Origin: Hawksworthiomyces lignivorus
Lineage: Eukaryota; Ascomycota; Sordariomycetes; Ophiostomatales; Ophiostomataceae
Length of the DNA stretch: 17,719 bases
Assembly (NCBI GenBank): GCA_002917075.1
Contig: NTMA01000178.1
Location: 1 to 17,719, forward strand
Reading direction: 5' to 3'
The stretch's first letter is position 1. Each line of letters begins with the position of its first letter. The notes below the pieces were generated by a model. It searched no databases and was not told the origin of the DNA. It was given only the letters and a program-made list of their open reading frames with translations. A program made the translations under genes and the position numbers. This document shows positions 1-9,464 of this stretch, piece by piece.

Positions 1-16
1 GGGGGGGGGGGGGGGG
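1..16. repeat. Poly-G run at left edge
   Basis: Sixteen G residues begin the window. Together with the A9 run at the right edge this suggests an assembly break at homopolymers rather than a biological boundary; that is inference. Confidence 0.9.
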
Positions 17-900
17 TGGAGGGTGAAGGATGGGTGCGGAAGAAGAAGAAAGAAGGGTCTTTCTAAAGTGTATTAAGGCTGATAATGGGTATAAGTAACA
101 AAGTATGAATAGGAAGCCCGACCTGTCGGCTTATGATCGACAAAATCAAAGTCTAGCTTCGAAACCCCAGGGTATAACGACTTCCGAGAATACAAACGAA
201 AACGAAAGTGAGAAGAACTCTAGTTCAGAAACCTTTGAGATTCTTCCTCTTTGTTTCTAGCGAGAGAAAGAGAGGAAGAAGAGGTGAGAAACAGAAGCGT
301 GAGTGTCGTAATAGAAAAGAGGACGGAATCAAGTAGAAAAAAAGGATAGCGACAGTCTGAGCGCAGTGCTTCCTGTCCCTCTCTCTTTCAGAGATCTGTT
401 CCGCGGGTAAGGAGAAGCAAAGGCACGGATACAGACCGGGGGGGCGGGAAGATATAAAACAAAGGAGACAAGTCAATGGGGGGGCTAGTTGAATGGGGAA
501 GCTGAAAGATATAAAGAATGAGGATGCACAGGGTGGAAAGACTGGAAGTGAGAGCTCTTAAGAGCACGCGAAGGATGAAAGGAACAAAAAGACGAAGCGA
601 TGAGGCAGAAAAGAATGGAGAAGAGATTAACAACGAGTGAAAGGCAAAAAAGAGTGGGTAAAGACAAAGATTGTACGTCGTAAACGAGCGAAGATCTATT
701 CTAGGAGAAGGCAAAAGACGGCTGAAGAGGTAGTAGAACACACGCAAGAAGAGACAGAGGGACAGATGAAGCTAGGATAGGAGGATAGACAAGAGAAGAT
801 GCAGCGAGAGATGCAGTGACGAGAATGTGGAGATTCCGACTTCACTGTGCGAATCTTTTTTTTTCTTTTGTTGGTCATAGGCGCAGGTTTCTGGGACCGT
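17..900 (-). promoter_or_regulatory. Purine-rich (CT-rich on minus strand) region, possible leader of an off-window gene
   Basis: From about 180 to 850 the + strand is dominated by A and G (runs such as gagagaaagagaggaagaagagg), so the minus strand is CT-rich. In this same window the leaders of the minus-strand coiled-coil gene (13144-13480) and of GGC1 (15709-15850) have the same composition, and CT-rich leaders are common in filamentous fungi. I infer that a minus-strand gene starts to the left of the window. The minus-strand open frames here translate to low-complexity Ser/Leu/Phe/Pro peptides and are not convincing proteins. Confidence 0.35.
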
Positions 901-3639
901 TAGGCTTTGCCGCTTCGGCGCCTTCCCTGTTCAGTTAAAAGGGGGGTCTTCCCCTGAGAACGAAAAACCGGTTGTGGCACAGGTGCCTGCAGCACGCTAA
1001 CAGTGGAGACCGTTACAGGGTCCACAGAAGGCGTGGTGATATACTGTCGTGCTCTACGAGTAATACTCATACAGTGTTCCGGATTGGCATTCTCGCATTG
1101 AATGGTTGTGGACCATTGCCAGTTATTATTCTACACATACGATTTGCAGATGAGGATGAATTAAAGGACCAAAAGGTTGCATTCGTGTCTTAAGGTCTGT
1201 CATTCGATGGCATCAGAGAAGGTGAAACACGAAGGAACTCAGGGGCTGCAAGGTAAAAAAAAACATCGAAAAAGAGGTGATGTAGGCTTAACTAATTGAA
1301 CAGACAAACAACCAAGCAAACAAACAGCCAAGCAAAAAAGCTGTTCCCGGCTTTTGCAACGCGACCCAGCCCCTTACCACGGCGTTTCAGAATTAGGAGG
1401 AAGTGCGGCGACAAGGGGACGAGATTGTGGCTGTCGGGGGGGCTCCGCTAGGTTGGGCAAATCAGATGCGCTAGAAGGCGCTGCACGAAATTTTCTGTAT
1501 ATTAGTACGAGTCTAGCCATGGGAGACACAAGCAAAATGCTCGTATTTACAGCGGAAAGGAATAGACGGGAAATGCAGGCGGGTATTAATGGCAGTACCA
1601 TCCATGTATGAAAAATCTGCTATGCAATATTGCAATAGCTTGGAGGTGACTTGACGGCGACTTCTATTTTTTTTTCATAGCTCCTTATTGTCATCTGGCT
1701 GCTCCCGTTCCGGGCCAGGCGACGACGGGAAGGAGTGGTGGCAATGTGGTTAAATTTTTTTTTTTTTTTTTACTTTGCCCCAAGGTTATTTTTACCTTTC
1801 GTCTAAGCCTACGAAAACCACTTGTTACACATCAGAAGCCAAGAGATTTTGATCGCGGATACTACTCCATACAGAGTAAGCATATCTTTCTTTCTGGAAA
1901 GCATCGGTAACCTCCCATCACTGCCACATTGATCGTGGCAACAACATGGTGCAGAGAAAATGGAGAACTCCACAGCACACGACATCGACCTCGATATCGC
2001 CATTCAATCTCTGTTGTACATACAGCTGTGCAGCTCATTTCGTCTCTTATCCTGGTTTTGATTTGCATGTGCAAAAAATACAATGCAGCTCTGTAGAACC
2101 CAACTGAATATTGCTACTCTAGTATTACTTGTGTTAGCACCCGTACAGTATGAGGACAAAGATAACTATCACTCTGGTGAAACAGCCCGTCCTCGGAGAA
2201 CCAACACAGTGCGTTCCGTGGTCTCCCACCATCTTTAGTATCCCTTGGGAAGGCCATTCCGTAATGAAAATCTTGCCGATCACTGGGCTGCTGAAGAGAT
2301 CAAGTGGTAGTAGCCCTTTGGACCCGCCTTTTCTGTCTCCTCGATTAAGATCAGCCCCTCCATTAACGTGCTGACGACGATTGCTTGGATGAGTTCCAAT
2401 AGGAACACTACGCTCCACGGATAGCAAGGGTTCGCGTAGCTGCAGGTCGAGCAATTGAGAAAGCTCGCGTCTATCAAACAGAAGCTAGCAGTCCATTACT
2501 CAAAAGGTATTGACCAGATCAGAGACTACACACAGTCCATGAAAGCCACTCTTTGTCTATCTCGTACTCGTATTATACGTCTTCGCACAATGGAGGCAGA
2601 TGGGAATTTGCCGACAATGGATCAACACTACGAGTACACAATGCAGAAAGCCTCGCAGCTTGTGTCCGTTTCTGCTTATCTCTGCGGGCTGATCAGCTGC
2701 CAGTCTCGAACAAGGTTGTGCACACCAAGACAGGGGACGGAGATGTTCCTCAACCCGGGGCAATGAGCGAGAAGTGTGAAAGTGAAAACTTTTTGTTTTA
2801 CCATGTAACGTGGTAAGCAACACGAAGAAAAAGGAAAGAAAATAATAAACGGGCGGTTCGAGGAAGCGAGACAAGAGAGCTGAGAAAAGTCTTTCACCTC
2901 GACAGGCCCTCAGACGCTATAAAGTGGCAAAACCAGGAACGTGTGCGACAGCTAATAAGACTGTAATATGGAACGGTCCCAGTTTTGTTAGTTCCACGAA
3001 AGAAAAACAGATAATACTAGCACGCGTACGTGTACAGGTAGAAGCGAAGAAACACGAGGAAAGAAAAGGCATGGAAAAAGTCGTCAAGGGATGAATAAAA
3101 TTTGGGGAAATTTTACAAAGACAAACATATGTACGGGCTACTGCTCAACAATGCCCGAAGACTGGAGACAACAAAATTAGGTGAATAGTATTTCATGATA
3201 AGCGAGAAAGAAGGTACAAAAAAAATGTTGCAAGATGTCTAATGCGTAAGTTTGACTGTAACTGATAGAAGAATGTTTCTGTTAGATGGATTGCCGTGTT
3301 GTCCTGATCAGCTATTGACAGAAGGGGATCATCGGGTTGCACTTTCCTAGTGACGTGCGAATGACAGCAAAGCAAAAATAATGTAAAGCACTCGAAATGG
3401 GAAAGAACTACAGGAAAGAGCGCACTTAGACGGAAGCTGATTTGACTCGTGCTCCGATCGCTGGGTTGCGACTGCCGCATTCGCCAAGATGCAGAGGGCT
3501 TGGGCTTGGCGCTGGCCCAAGCTCCCTTTGCCCGTTAATGCGGGACACAACTGGTACAAAATATTTTGCTACTCCAGGCAGCCGGACAGAAGTACCATTT
3601 TAACAGTGCTGCAAATTGAAAATCCTTGAAGAGCAGGAA
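901..3639. other. Long intergenic stretch with no recognised gene
   Basis: About 2.7 kb without a protein I recognise. All open frames are short (up to about 105 codons), overlap on both strands and show no family motif. Visible items are small hairpins at 905-957, a tetranucleotide-like CAAA/CAAG stretch at 1303-1337, a T17 run at 1755-1771, a short inverted repeat TACTC...GAGTA at 1863-1878, and another purine-rich stretch at about 2820-3230. A minus-strand frame at 2280-2477 includes a hydrophobic segment but cannot be tied to a family. A spliced gene or a non-coding RNA cannot be excluded. Confidence 0.6.
1755..1771. repeat. Poly-T run (T17)
   Basis: Uninterrupted run of 17 T residues on the + strand in intergenic DNA; its length may vary between strains or reads. 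Confidence 0.9.
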
Positions 3640-3788
3640 GCTCTCGTAACGTGATATCACCAAATCTTCAACCTCAGACCACGTAGAGCCGCACACCCGC
3701 AACAGCTTCTATAAACAACAGAACCCAATTGCCCTCGCAAAAGCAAGCAATTCAATTCTCGTAGACCGCGTGCCATACAGCCGGGATC
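3640..3788 (+). promoter_or_regulatory. Upstream leader of mitochondrial SerRS
   Basis: The ~150 bases before the SerRS start contain no ATG, so the chosen start is the first one a scanning ribosome would meet if transcription begins here. A TATA-like word (TATAAACA, 3710-3717) lies about 70 bases upstream of the start, and C/A-rich sequence follows it. No transcription start can be fixed from sequence alone. Confidence 0.4.
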
Positions 3789-5540
3789 ATGCGTACCTCG
3801 CCCAGGCCGTGTCTCCGCGGCCTGCGGCGCTTTGCAGCGGCCGTTCCAGAGCTGGTCGCCCGGCCAAGGCGACCGCTGCCGGCCGCGCCCTGCTTCTGCC
3901 GATTCAGTTCATCTTCTATTGCTGATTCTTCCTCTTCGCCACCAAAGCCTGTCGTCAACAACAGCAACGGGCCCCGTGCCGCGCTCGACCTGCGCCACAT
4001 CCGCCAGAATCCCGACCTCTATGCGGCCAACTGCGTGCGCCGCAACTATGCCGCTATGGCCGAGTACCCGGCGCGCATCGTTGAGCTGTTTGCCCAGTGG
4101 CAGGACCGGCAGCGTGAGGGCCGCACGCTGCGCGAGGAGGCCAACGCCGTGCGGCGGCAGCTGGCCAACGCGCCGGGGGCGCGAGACGACCCGGCGCTGG
4201 ACGGGCCCGGCGGGGGCGCGCCGGCTGCAAAAGCAGCGGCAGAGAAGGCGCAGGAAGAAGGCGGGGAAGACGGCGAGGGCGGCCGCGCCGGCCTCCTGCG
4301 GCAGGCGCGCGCGCTCAAGCAGCAGCTGGCGGGCATCGAGCGCGACGAGGCGCAGCTGACGGCGGAGATGCAGCGGCTGGCGACGGCGCTGCCGAACCTG
4401 ACGAGCGAGGAAACGCCCGACGGCCCGCCCGAGGGCGCCGTGCTCAGCTACATCAACTGCGACGCCGACGGCCGCCCCGCCGTCGACGCCTGGCGCTCGC
4501 ACGTGCACATCGGCCGCGAGCTGGGCCTGCTGGACTTTGCCGCCGCCGCCCAGGCCTCCGGCTGGGGCTGGTACTACCTGCTGGGCGACGGCGCCCGCCT
4601 CGAGCAGGCCCTCGTGCAGTACGCCCTGGCCGTCGCCCACCGCCACGGCTGGGCCCTCGTGTCGCCGCCCAGCATCGTCCGCACCGGCGTCTCCGCCGCC
4701 TGCGGCTTCCAGCCCCGCGACCAGGGCGGCGAGCAGCAGACCTACACCCTCGAGGGGCTGCCCATGAGCCTGACCGCCACCGCCGAGATCCCGCTGGCCG
4801 CGCTGTACGCGGAGGCCACCATCGAGGCCACGACCGCGACGCCGTCGTCGTCGTCGTCGTCGCCTTCCGCTGACAACGACAGCGACGACGCCGCCTACAG
4901 CGACATGCGCGCCGCGCCCGCCGCCGCGCCAGCCGCCGGCCTGCCCATCCGCCGTGCCGCCGTCTCCCGCTGCTATCGCGCCGAGGCCGGCTCCCGCGGC
5001 GCCAACACCCGCGGCCTCTACCGCGTGCACGAGTTCACAAAGGTCGAGATGTTCGCCTGGACCGCCCCCGACCCGGACCTGGCCGCCGAGACCTTTGACG
5101 AGCTCGTCGACATCCAGACCGAGATCCTCTCGTCTCTGGGGCTCCCCTGCCGCGTGCTCGAGATGCCCGCCACCGACCTCGGCGCCTCCGCCTTCCGCAA
5201 GATCGACATCGAGGCCTTCTTCCCGGGCCGCGCCGGCTCCACCGACGGCAGCGGCGGCAGCGACGCCATCGACATGAGCCGCGCCTGGGGCGAGGTCACC
5301 TCGGCGAGCATGTGCACCGACTACCAGACGCGCCGCCTCGGCACCCGCGCCCGCATCGACGGCGGGCCGCTGACCTTCCCCTGGACGCTGAACGGCACCG
5401 CGCTGGCCGTGCCGCGCGTTCTGGCCGCTATCCTCGAGAACGGCTGGGACGAGGAGACCATGACCGTCGCCATCCCGGAGTGCCTGCAGCCCTGGATGGA
5501 CGGGCAGGAGAAACTAGGGCTGAAGCACCGACTGCGGTAA
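3789..5540 (+). CDS. DIA4: Mitochondrial seryl-tRNA synthetase
   Basis: Class II seryl-tRNA synthetase of 583 residues that charges mitochondrial tRNA-Ser in the matrix. Residues 1-45 are Arg/Ala/Ser-rich with almost no acidic residues, a typical import presequence. The long-arm tRNA-binding helices follow (about 65-205, starting LDLRHIRQNPDLY and reaching LPNLTSEETPDG). The catalytic core has a motif 1 region near 270-300 (LEQALVQYALAVAHRHGW), the serine-pocket TAE at 331-333, motif 2 RCYRAEAG at 394-401 followed by LYRVHEFTKVEMF, and motif 3 TLNGTALAVPR ending at Arg543. Two low-complexity insertions make it longer than usual: about 126-168 in the arm, and a Ser/Asp/Ala-rich stretch at about 345-388 between TAE and motif 2. 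The frame is intronless and very GC-rich. The start has A at -3. It converges on the coiled-coil gene 453 bp away. The mitochondrial assignment rests on the presequence. Confidence 0.95.
   Translation: MRTSPRPCLRGLRRFAAAVPELVARPRRPLPAAPCFCRFSSSSIADSSSSPPKPVVNNSNGPRAALDLRHIRQNPDLYAANCVRRNYAAMAEYPARIVELFAQWQDRQREGRTLREEANAVRRQLANAPGARDDPALDGPGGGAPAAKAAAEKAQEEGGEDGEGGRAGLLRQARALKQQLAGIERDEAQLTAEMQRLATALPNLTSEETPDGPPEGAVLSYINCDADGRPAVDAWRSHVHIGRELGLLDFAAAAQASGWGWYYLLGDGARLEQALVQYALAVAHRHGWALVSPPSIVRTGVSAACGFQPRDQGGEQQTYTLEGLPMSLTATAEIPLAALYAEATIEATTATPSSSSSSPSADNDSDDAAYSDMRAAPAAAPAAGLPIRRAAVSRCYRAEAGSRGANTRGLYRVHEFTKVEMFAWTAPDPDLAAETFDELVDIQTEILSSLGLPCRVLEMPATDLGASAFRKIDIEAFFPGRAGSTDGSGGSDAIDMSRAWGEVTSASMCTDYQTRRLGTRARIDGGPLTFPWTLNGTALAVPRVLAAILENGWDEETMTVAIPECLQPWMDGQEKLGLKHRLR
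4845..4862 (+). repeat. (TCG)6 trinucleotide repeat encoding Ser6
   Basis: Six perfect TCG codons encode a serine run inside the SerRS insertion between the TAE motif and motif 2. Pure codon repetition suggests slippage and probable length variation between strains. Confidence 0.95.
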
Positions 5541-5993
5541 CGACGATGAGGTTGGGCAATGAAGGGATAAAAGAGATAAAATGTACAACTCAATTTTCAC
5601 TTCTCTCATGAAATAACAAGCTTGGACACGTATATGAAAATAATGCAAGAATATATATATTATATCTGTGAATCACAATGAAAAAGGTTACTTCAAAAAA
5701 GTACACTCAAACAGATGACCTGGACTAAAGAGCAAAAGAATTGCATTGCATATGTAAAATAGAGAGAAACTGACGTCGACACGAAAAAGTAAACCCTAGA
5801 AACACCAATATCATAGGAGCATGGTGCCCATCCTAAACCGAGCAAAACAAGCAATATAATCTTTCCATCTCCGCAACTTTTGCCACAATCCACCTCACAA
5901 GATATAAGTATACACAAGAAGGTAAGTAAACATCGCCTCCCCAAGCCTGCGTCATGATAATCTGCGTCATATCAAACCACCTGGTTCCTGGTC
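5541..5993. terminator. Convergent intergenic region holding both 3' ends
   Basis: These 453 bp separate the stop of SerRS (+) from the stop of the coiled-coil gene (-). The stretch is AT-rich, with an ATATATATATTATATC element at about 5650-5666 and A-rich hexamers such as AATAAT and AATAAC just downstream of SerRS. It must hold the polyadenylation sites of both genes, so the 3' UTRs may overlap as antisense RNA. No ORF here is convincing. Confidence 0.6.
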
Positions 5994-8900
5994 TCAGTGC
6001 TCACTGCTATATAGGACTATCTCGCCGGACCCGCCCACCGAACTTGGCGCTGCCGAGTTCGTGCCCAGCTGACTATTTGTCCACTGGCTCATTATATCAT
6101 CGTCGTCTTCTTCTCCAGAATAGTACTCCTCTGCCTCGCTCTGCGCATCACCTCCCGTCACGATCGACGTTCCGACACTAGACCGCCGCAGAGTGCCAGC
6201 CTCGCTATGCCTGTCGTCGTCGTGACCACCCCGGTCCTTGTCTTCACAGTCTGAGAAGTCTTCGCACTCGTCATTGTCATAAGTTGGCCGCCTGTACGAG
6301 ACGACCGCAGTTGATTGTTCTTCAGATTCTGGCTGCGGCGTGTGGTAGTCCTCAGGGCTGTCGTCGGCAATGTCGTCAGCAGCATTATCGTCGACGTCGT
6401 CAGCCAGATCGTCGTTGTGCTCGCGATCCTCCTCGTCGCTCTCCTTCAACGGGGCGTTCTCCTTGTCCGTCTCCAGCCCGCTGTAGCCCTTGGTCGCCAA
6501 CCGGCCGCCCCAGCTGTTCTTGCGAAGTCCGCCGCCGACGTTCGCCCGCACACTCTGGCTGCGCTTGAGGGTGCCAGTGGGCGTCGTGTTGTTAATCTGG
6601 CTCAGCGACAGGATCCGCCGTGATCCGTTCGCGCTGCCGTTGGGAGCGACAGCCTTGGGCGAGTTGGCGGGGAGGGGATTCCGCTTGGCGGACATGGCCA
6701 TGTTGAACACGGCGCGCGGCTTGTTCTCTGCCGCCGCCGCCACTCCAGTGGCCTCCTTCTTAGAGGGCACCACACGCTTCCGGCTCATAGCCTCGCGGCC
6801 CTTGTTTGCCTTTGCCATGAGGAGCACACGCGAGTGGTCCATGATGCCTTCCAGAATACGCCGCTCCAGTCCCTCGGCGCGCGCCTCCATCTCGTGCAGC
6901 TCCTCGCGCCGGAGACGCAGGGCCGTCTCCAGAGACGAGACATCGGCAATCAGGCGCGTCTTGCTGCGGAGCATGCCCTCCTGCTCAGTCCGGAGACCCA
7001 TGATGCTCTCCCTTACTCTTCTTTCCTCGTCATGGAGGCCCACGACGCTCTCTCTCACACTCTTCTCCTCATCACGGAAGCCGGCGATACTCTCCTTGAC
7101 TTCCTTCTCCTCATTGCGGAAGCCCGCAATGCTCTCCTTCACCTCCTTCTCCTCATCGCGGAAGCTCATGATGCTCTCTTTTACTTCCTTCTCTTCGTTG
7201 CGGAAGCTCGTGATGCTTTCTTTTACTTCCCTCTCCTCGTCACGGAGGCCTGTGATGCCCTCTTTCACTCTCTTCTCTTCATCACGGAGGCTCATGACGC
7301 TCTCCTTCAGCCGCTGCTCTTCCTCCCGCAGCGCAGCAATGTTAGTTTCGGCATGCTCCATCTCGACCTGGCGCCGCTCCAGAGAAATAGTCGTCTCTTG
7401 CAGCAGCTGTTGGTGTTCCTCGTGATCGTCCTCAATTCGCTGCGTCTGCTTCTCCATGTACTGCGCCAATTCGGCTGCCGTCTGGATGACTTGCTGGTGC
7501 ACCTTCTCGAGGATGTCCAGCTGCGAAAGAGCCTTGTCGGCTGCGCGCGTGTGATCAACAATCTCATCAAGCTGGTCAAGCTTCTCGAGCTTCTCTAGTT
7601 TCTCGAGCTTCTCGAGCTGCTCCAGCTTCTCCGAGTTCTCGCCTTCCAGCTTCTCGAGCCTGTCGAGCTTCTCAGACCTCTCACTCTCCAGTTTCTCTAG
7701 ACCCTCTAGGCGAGCAAAAGCCTGGTTGGCCGTCTGCGCATGGTCAATCAGGCGATCAATCTTGGAGTGCTGCGTATCGAAAGCGCGGCCTGCCAAGTTG
7801 GAGAGGTCGATGATCTGGTCTAGCTTGTTCAGCTTCTCGAGGTCGGTAAGCGCCTGGGTTGTCGTCTCAGACTGTGCAATGATATAGTCGAGCTTCTCGA
7901 GCTTGTCCAGCTCCTCGAGCTTGTCCAGCTTCACCAGGGCCTTGTCGGTGTCTTCGGAGTGCTCGACGAGCCTGTCCAGCTTGGTCAGCGCCTGGTCGAC
8001 TGCAAGTGTGTGGTCCACCAGCGCGTCCATCTTCTCGAGCTTGGTGTATGCGTTGGCGGCCTGGTCAGTCTGGCCGACCAGCTTGTCGAGCTTCTCTTGC
8101 ACGGTTGTGTCGTCGTACTTCTCAACGGGTGGGAGAAGCGGCATCTCGGGCGGCTTGGCCTCGACGATCTTCTCCTGAATGGTGGCTGTCGATGCCTTGG
8201 AGTGCTCGTAGTGCTCGCTCACGACGGTCAGGACGTCCTTGAGCGTCTCCCAGATCTTTGGCTGGTACTCCACCACATGGCCCTGAATGCCCTGCGCGAC
8301 GTCGATGGCCTGCTTGACCTGGTCGCGGGTCTGCTGGTGCTCGGCTTTGCCGTCTGAGTGCATCTCATCGGCCCGGCCAACCATGTCCTCGACGCGGGTG
8401 AAGACCGTCTTGGACGCCTCTTCCATCTTTTCCATGGAGTCCGTGACCGCCGAGCCGAGAGTGTCAATGAGAAGCTTCAGCTCGTCGGTAATGGCCTTTG
8501 TTCCGACCACGGCGGCTTCGACGTCCACATCGCGCGCCTCGCCAGCTTTCGCCCTGTCGTCCGCCACCAGCTGGAATTCTTCAAATTTGGCAACCAGCTC
8601 TCCGATGCGCTCGTCAATCTTGGCACCGAGGGTCTCAGTGGTCTGCTGGAATCTCTCGTCCGATTCGAGTTTGACGCCGACGACGCCGGCCCGCGATTCC
8701 TCAAACTCTGACTTCATAGTGTCGAGCATCTCGCGCAGATTCGAGCTGTTCTCGCCGATGACGTTACTGAGCGAGTCCAGGACCTTTCCGACGGACCCAA
8801 TTCCTAGGACGCCGTCCTCAAGCCGGCTCTTGACCGTCTCGTTCAGCTCCTCGAGGAAGGCCTTGACGTCGCTGACACGCTCGCTGACGCCGACTATTTC

Positions 8901-9431
8901 CGCCTGGCGCTCCTCAAACGCCTTGGCGCTGACCATGGATTCCGTCTCGAGCCGGCTCTTGATTTCGCGCACAATCGCGGCCAGGCTCAGCAGGTCGTCT
9001 TTGGTGGGGAGGCCGCTGTCGTCTTCCGCCTGAGTCATTCTCTCCACGGCGGCCTTCACCTGCAGGCAGGCCAGGGCAATGGCGTCCACATCCGCCTTTG
9101 TGACCTTGTCGGGGTCCTCCAGCTGCTTGTCGTGGCGCTCTTTCATCTCGTCAAAGCCGTTGGCCACCTGGGCAACGAGAGACTCAATCATGCTGATGTC
9201 TTCGCGCGATGACAACCCGTCCACTTGGTCGCGAAGGTTACCGAGAGTGATCTTGGTGTCCAGAACAAGCGCCTCAATGGCGTCGATATGGTCTTTGCGG
9301 ACACACTGTTCGCCGTCAATAAGGTCGTCCAGACGGGCCTTGGTGTTCCGCAAGATAGTCTCGATCGCCTCGACGTCCTCGCGAGATGCTGCGTCGGTCG
9401 CAGCGCGCGGCGGAGCTGGCGGTTCCTCTGC

Positions 9432-9464
<33 letters not shown>

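Noticed and set aside
100..180. Possible tRNA-like GGTTTCGAA word on the minus strand
   Set aside because: It does not match the B-box, and no cloverleaf with acceptor and anticodon arms could be drawn.
3909..5030. 373-codon minus-strand open frame antisense to SerRS
   Set aside because: The peptide is Gly/Ala/Val/Arg low complexity, as expected opposite a very GC-rich gene; the + strand carries all SerRS motifs.
6490..7598. Long + strand open frames (311 and 254 codons) antisense to the coiled-coil gene
   Set aside because: They mirror the 42-bp repeats and the Glu/Lys-rich codons as Ser/Phe/Leu repeats, with no independent protein signal.
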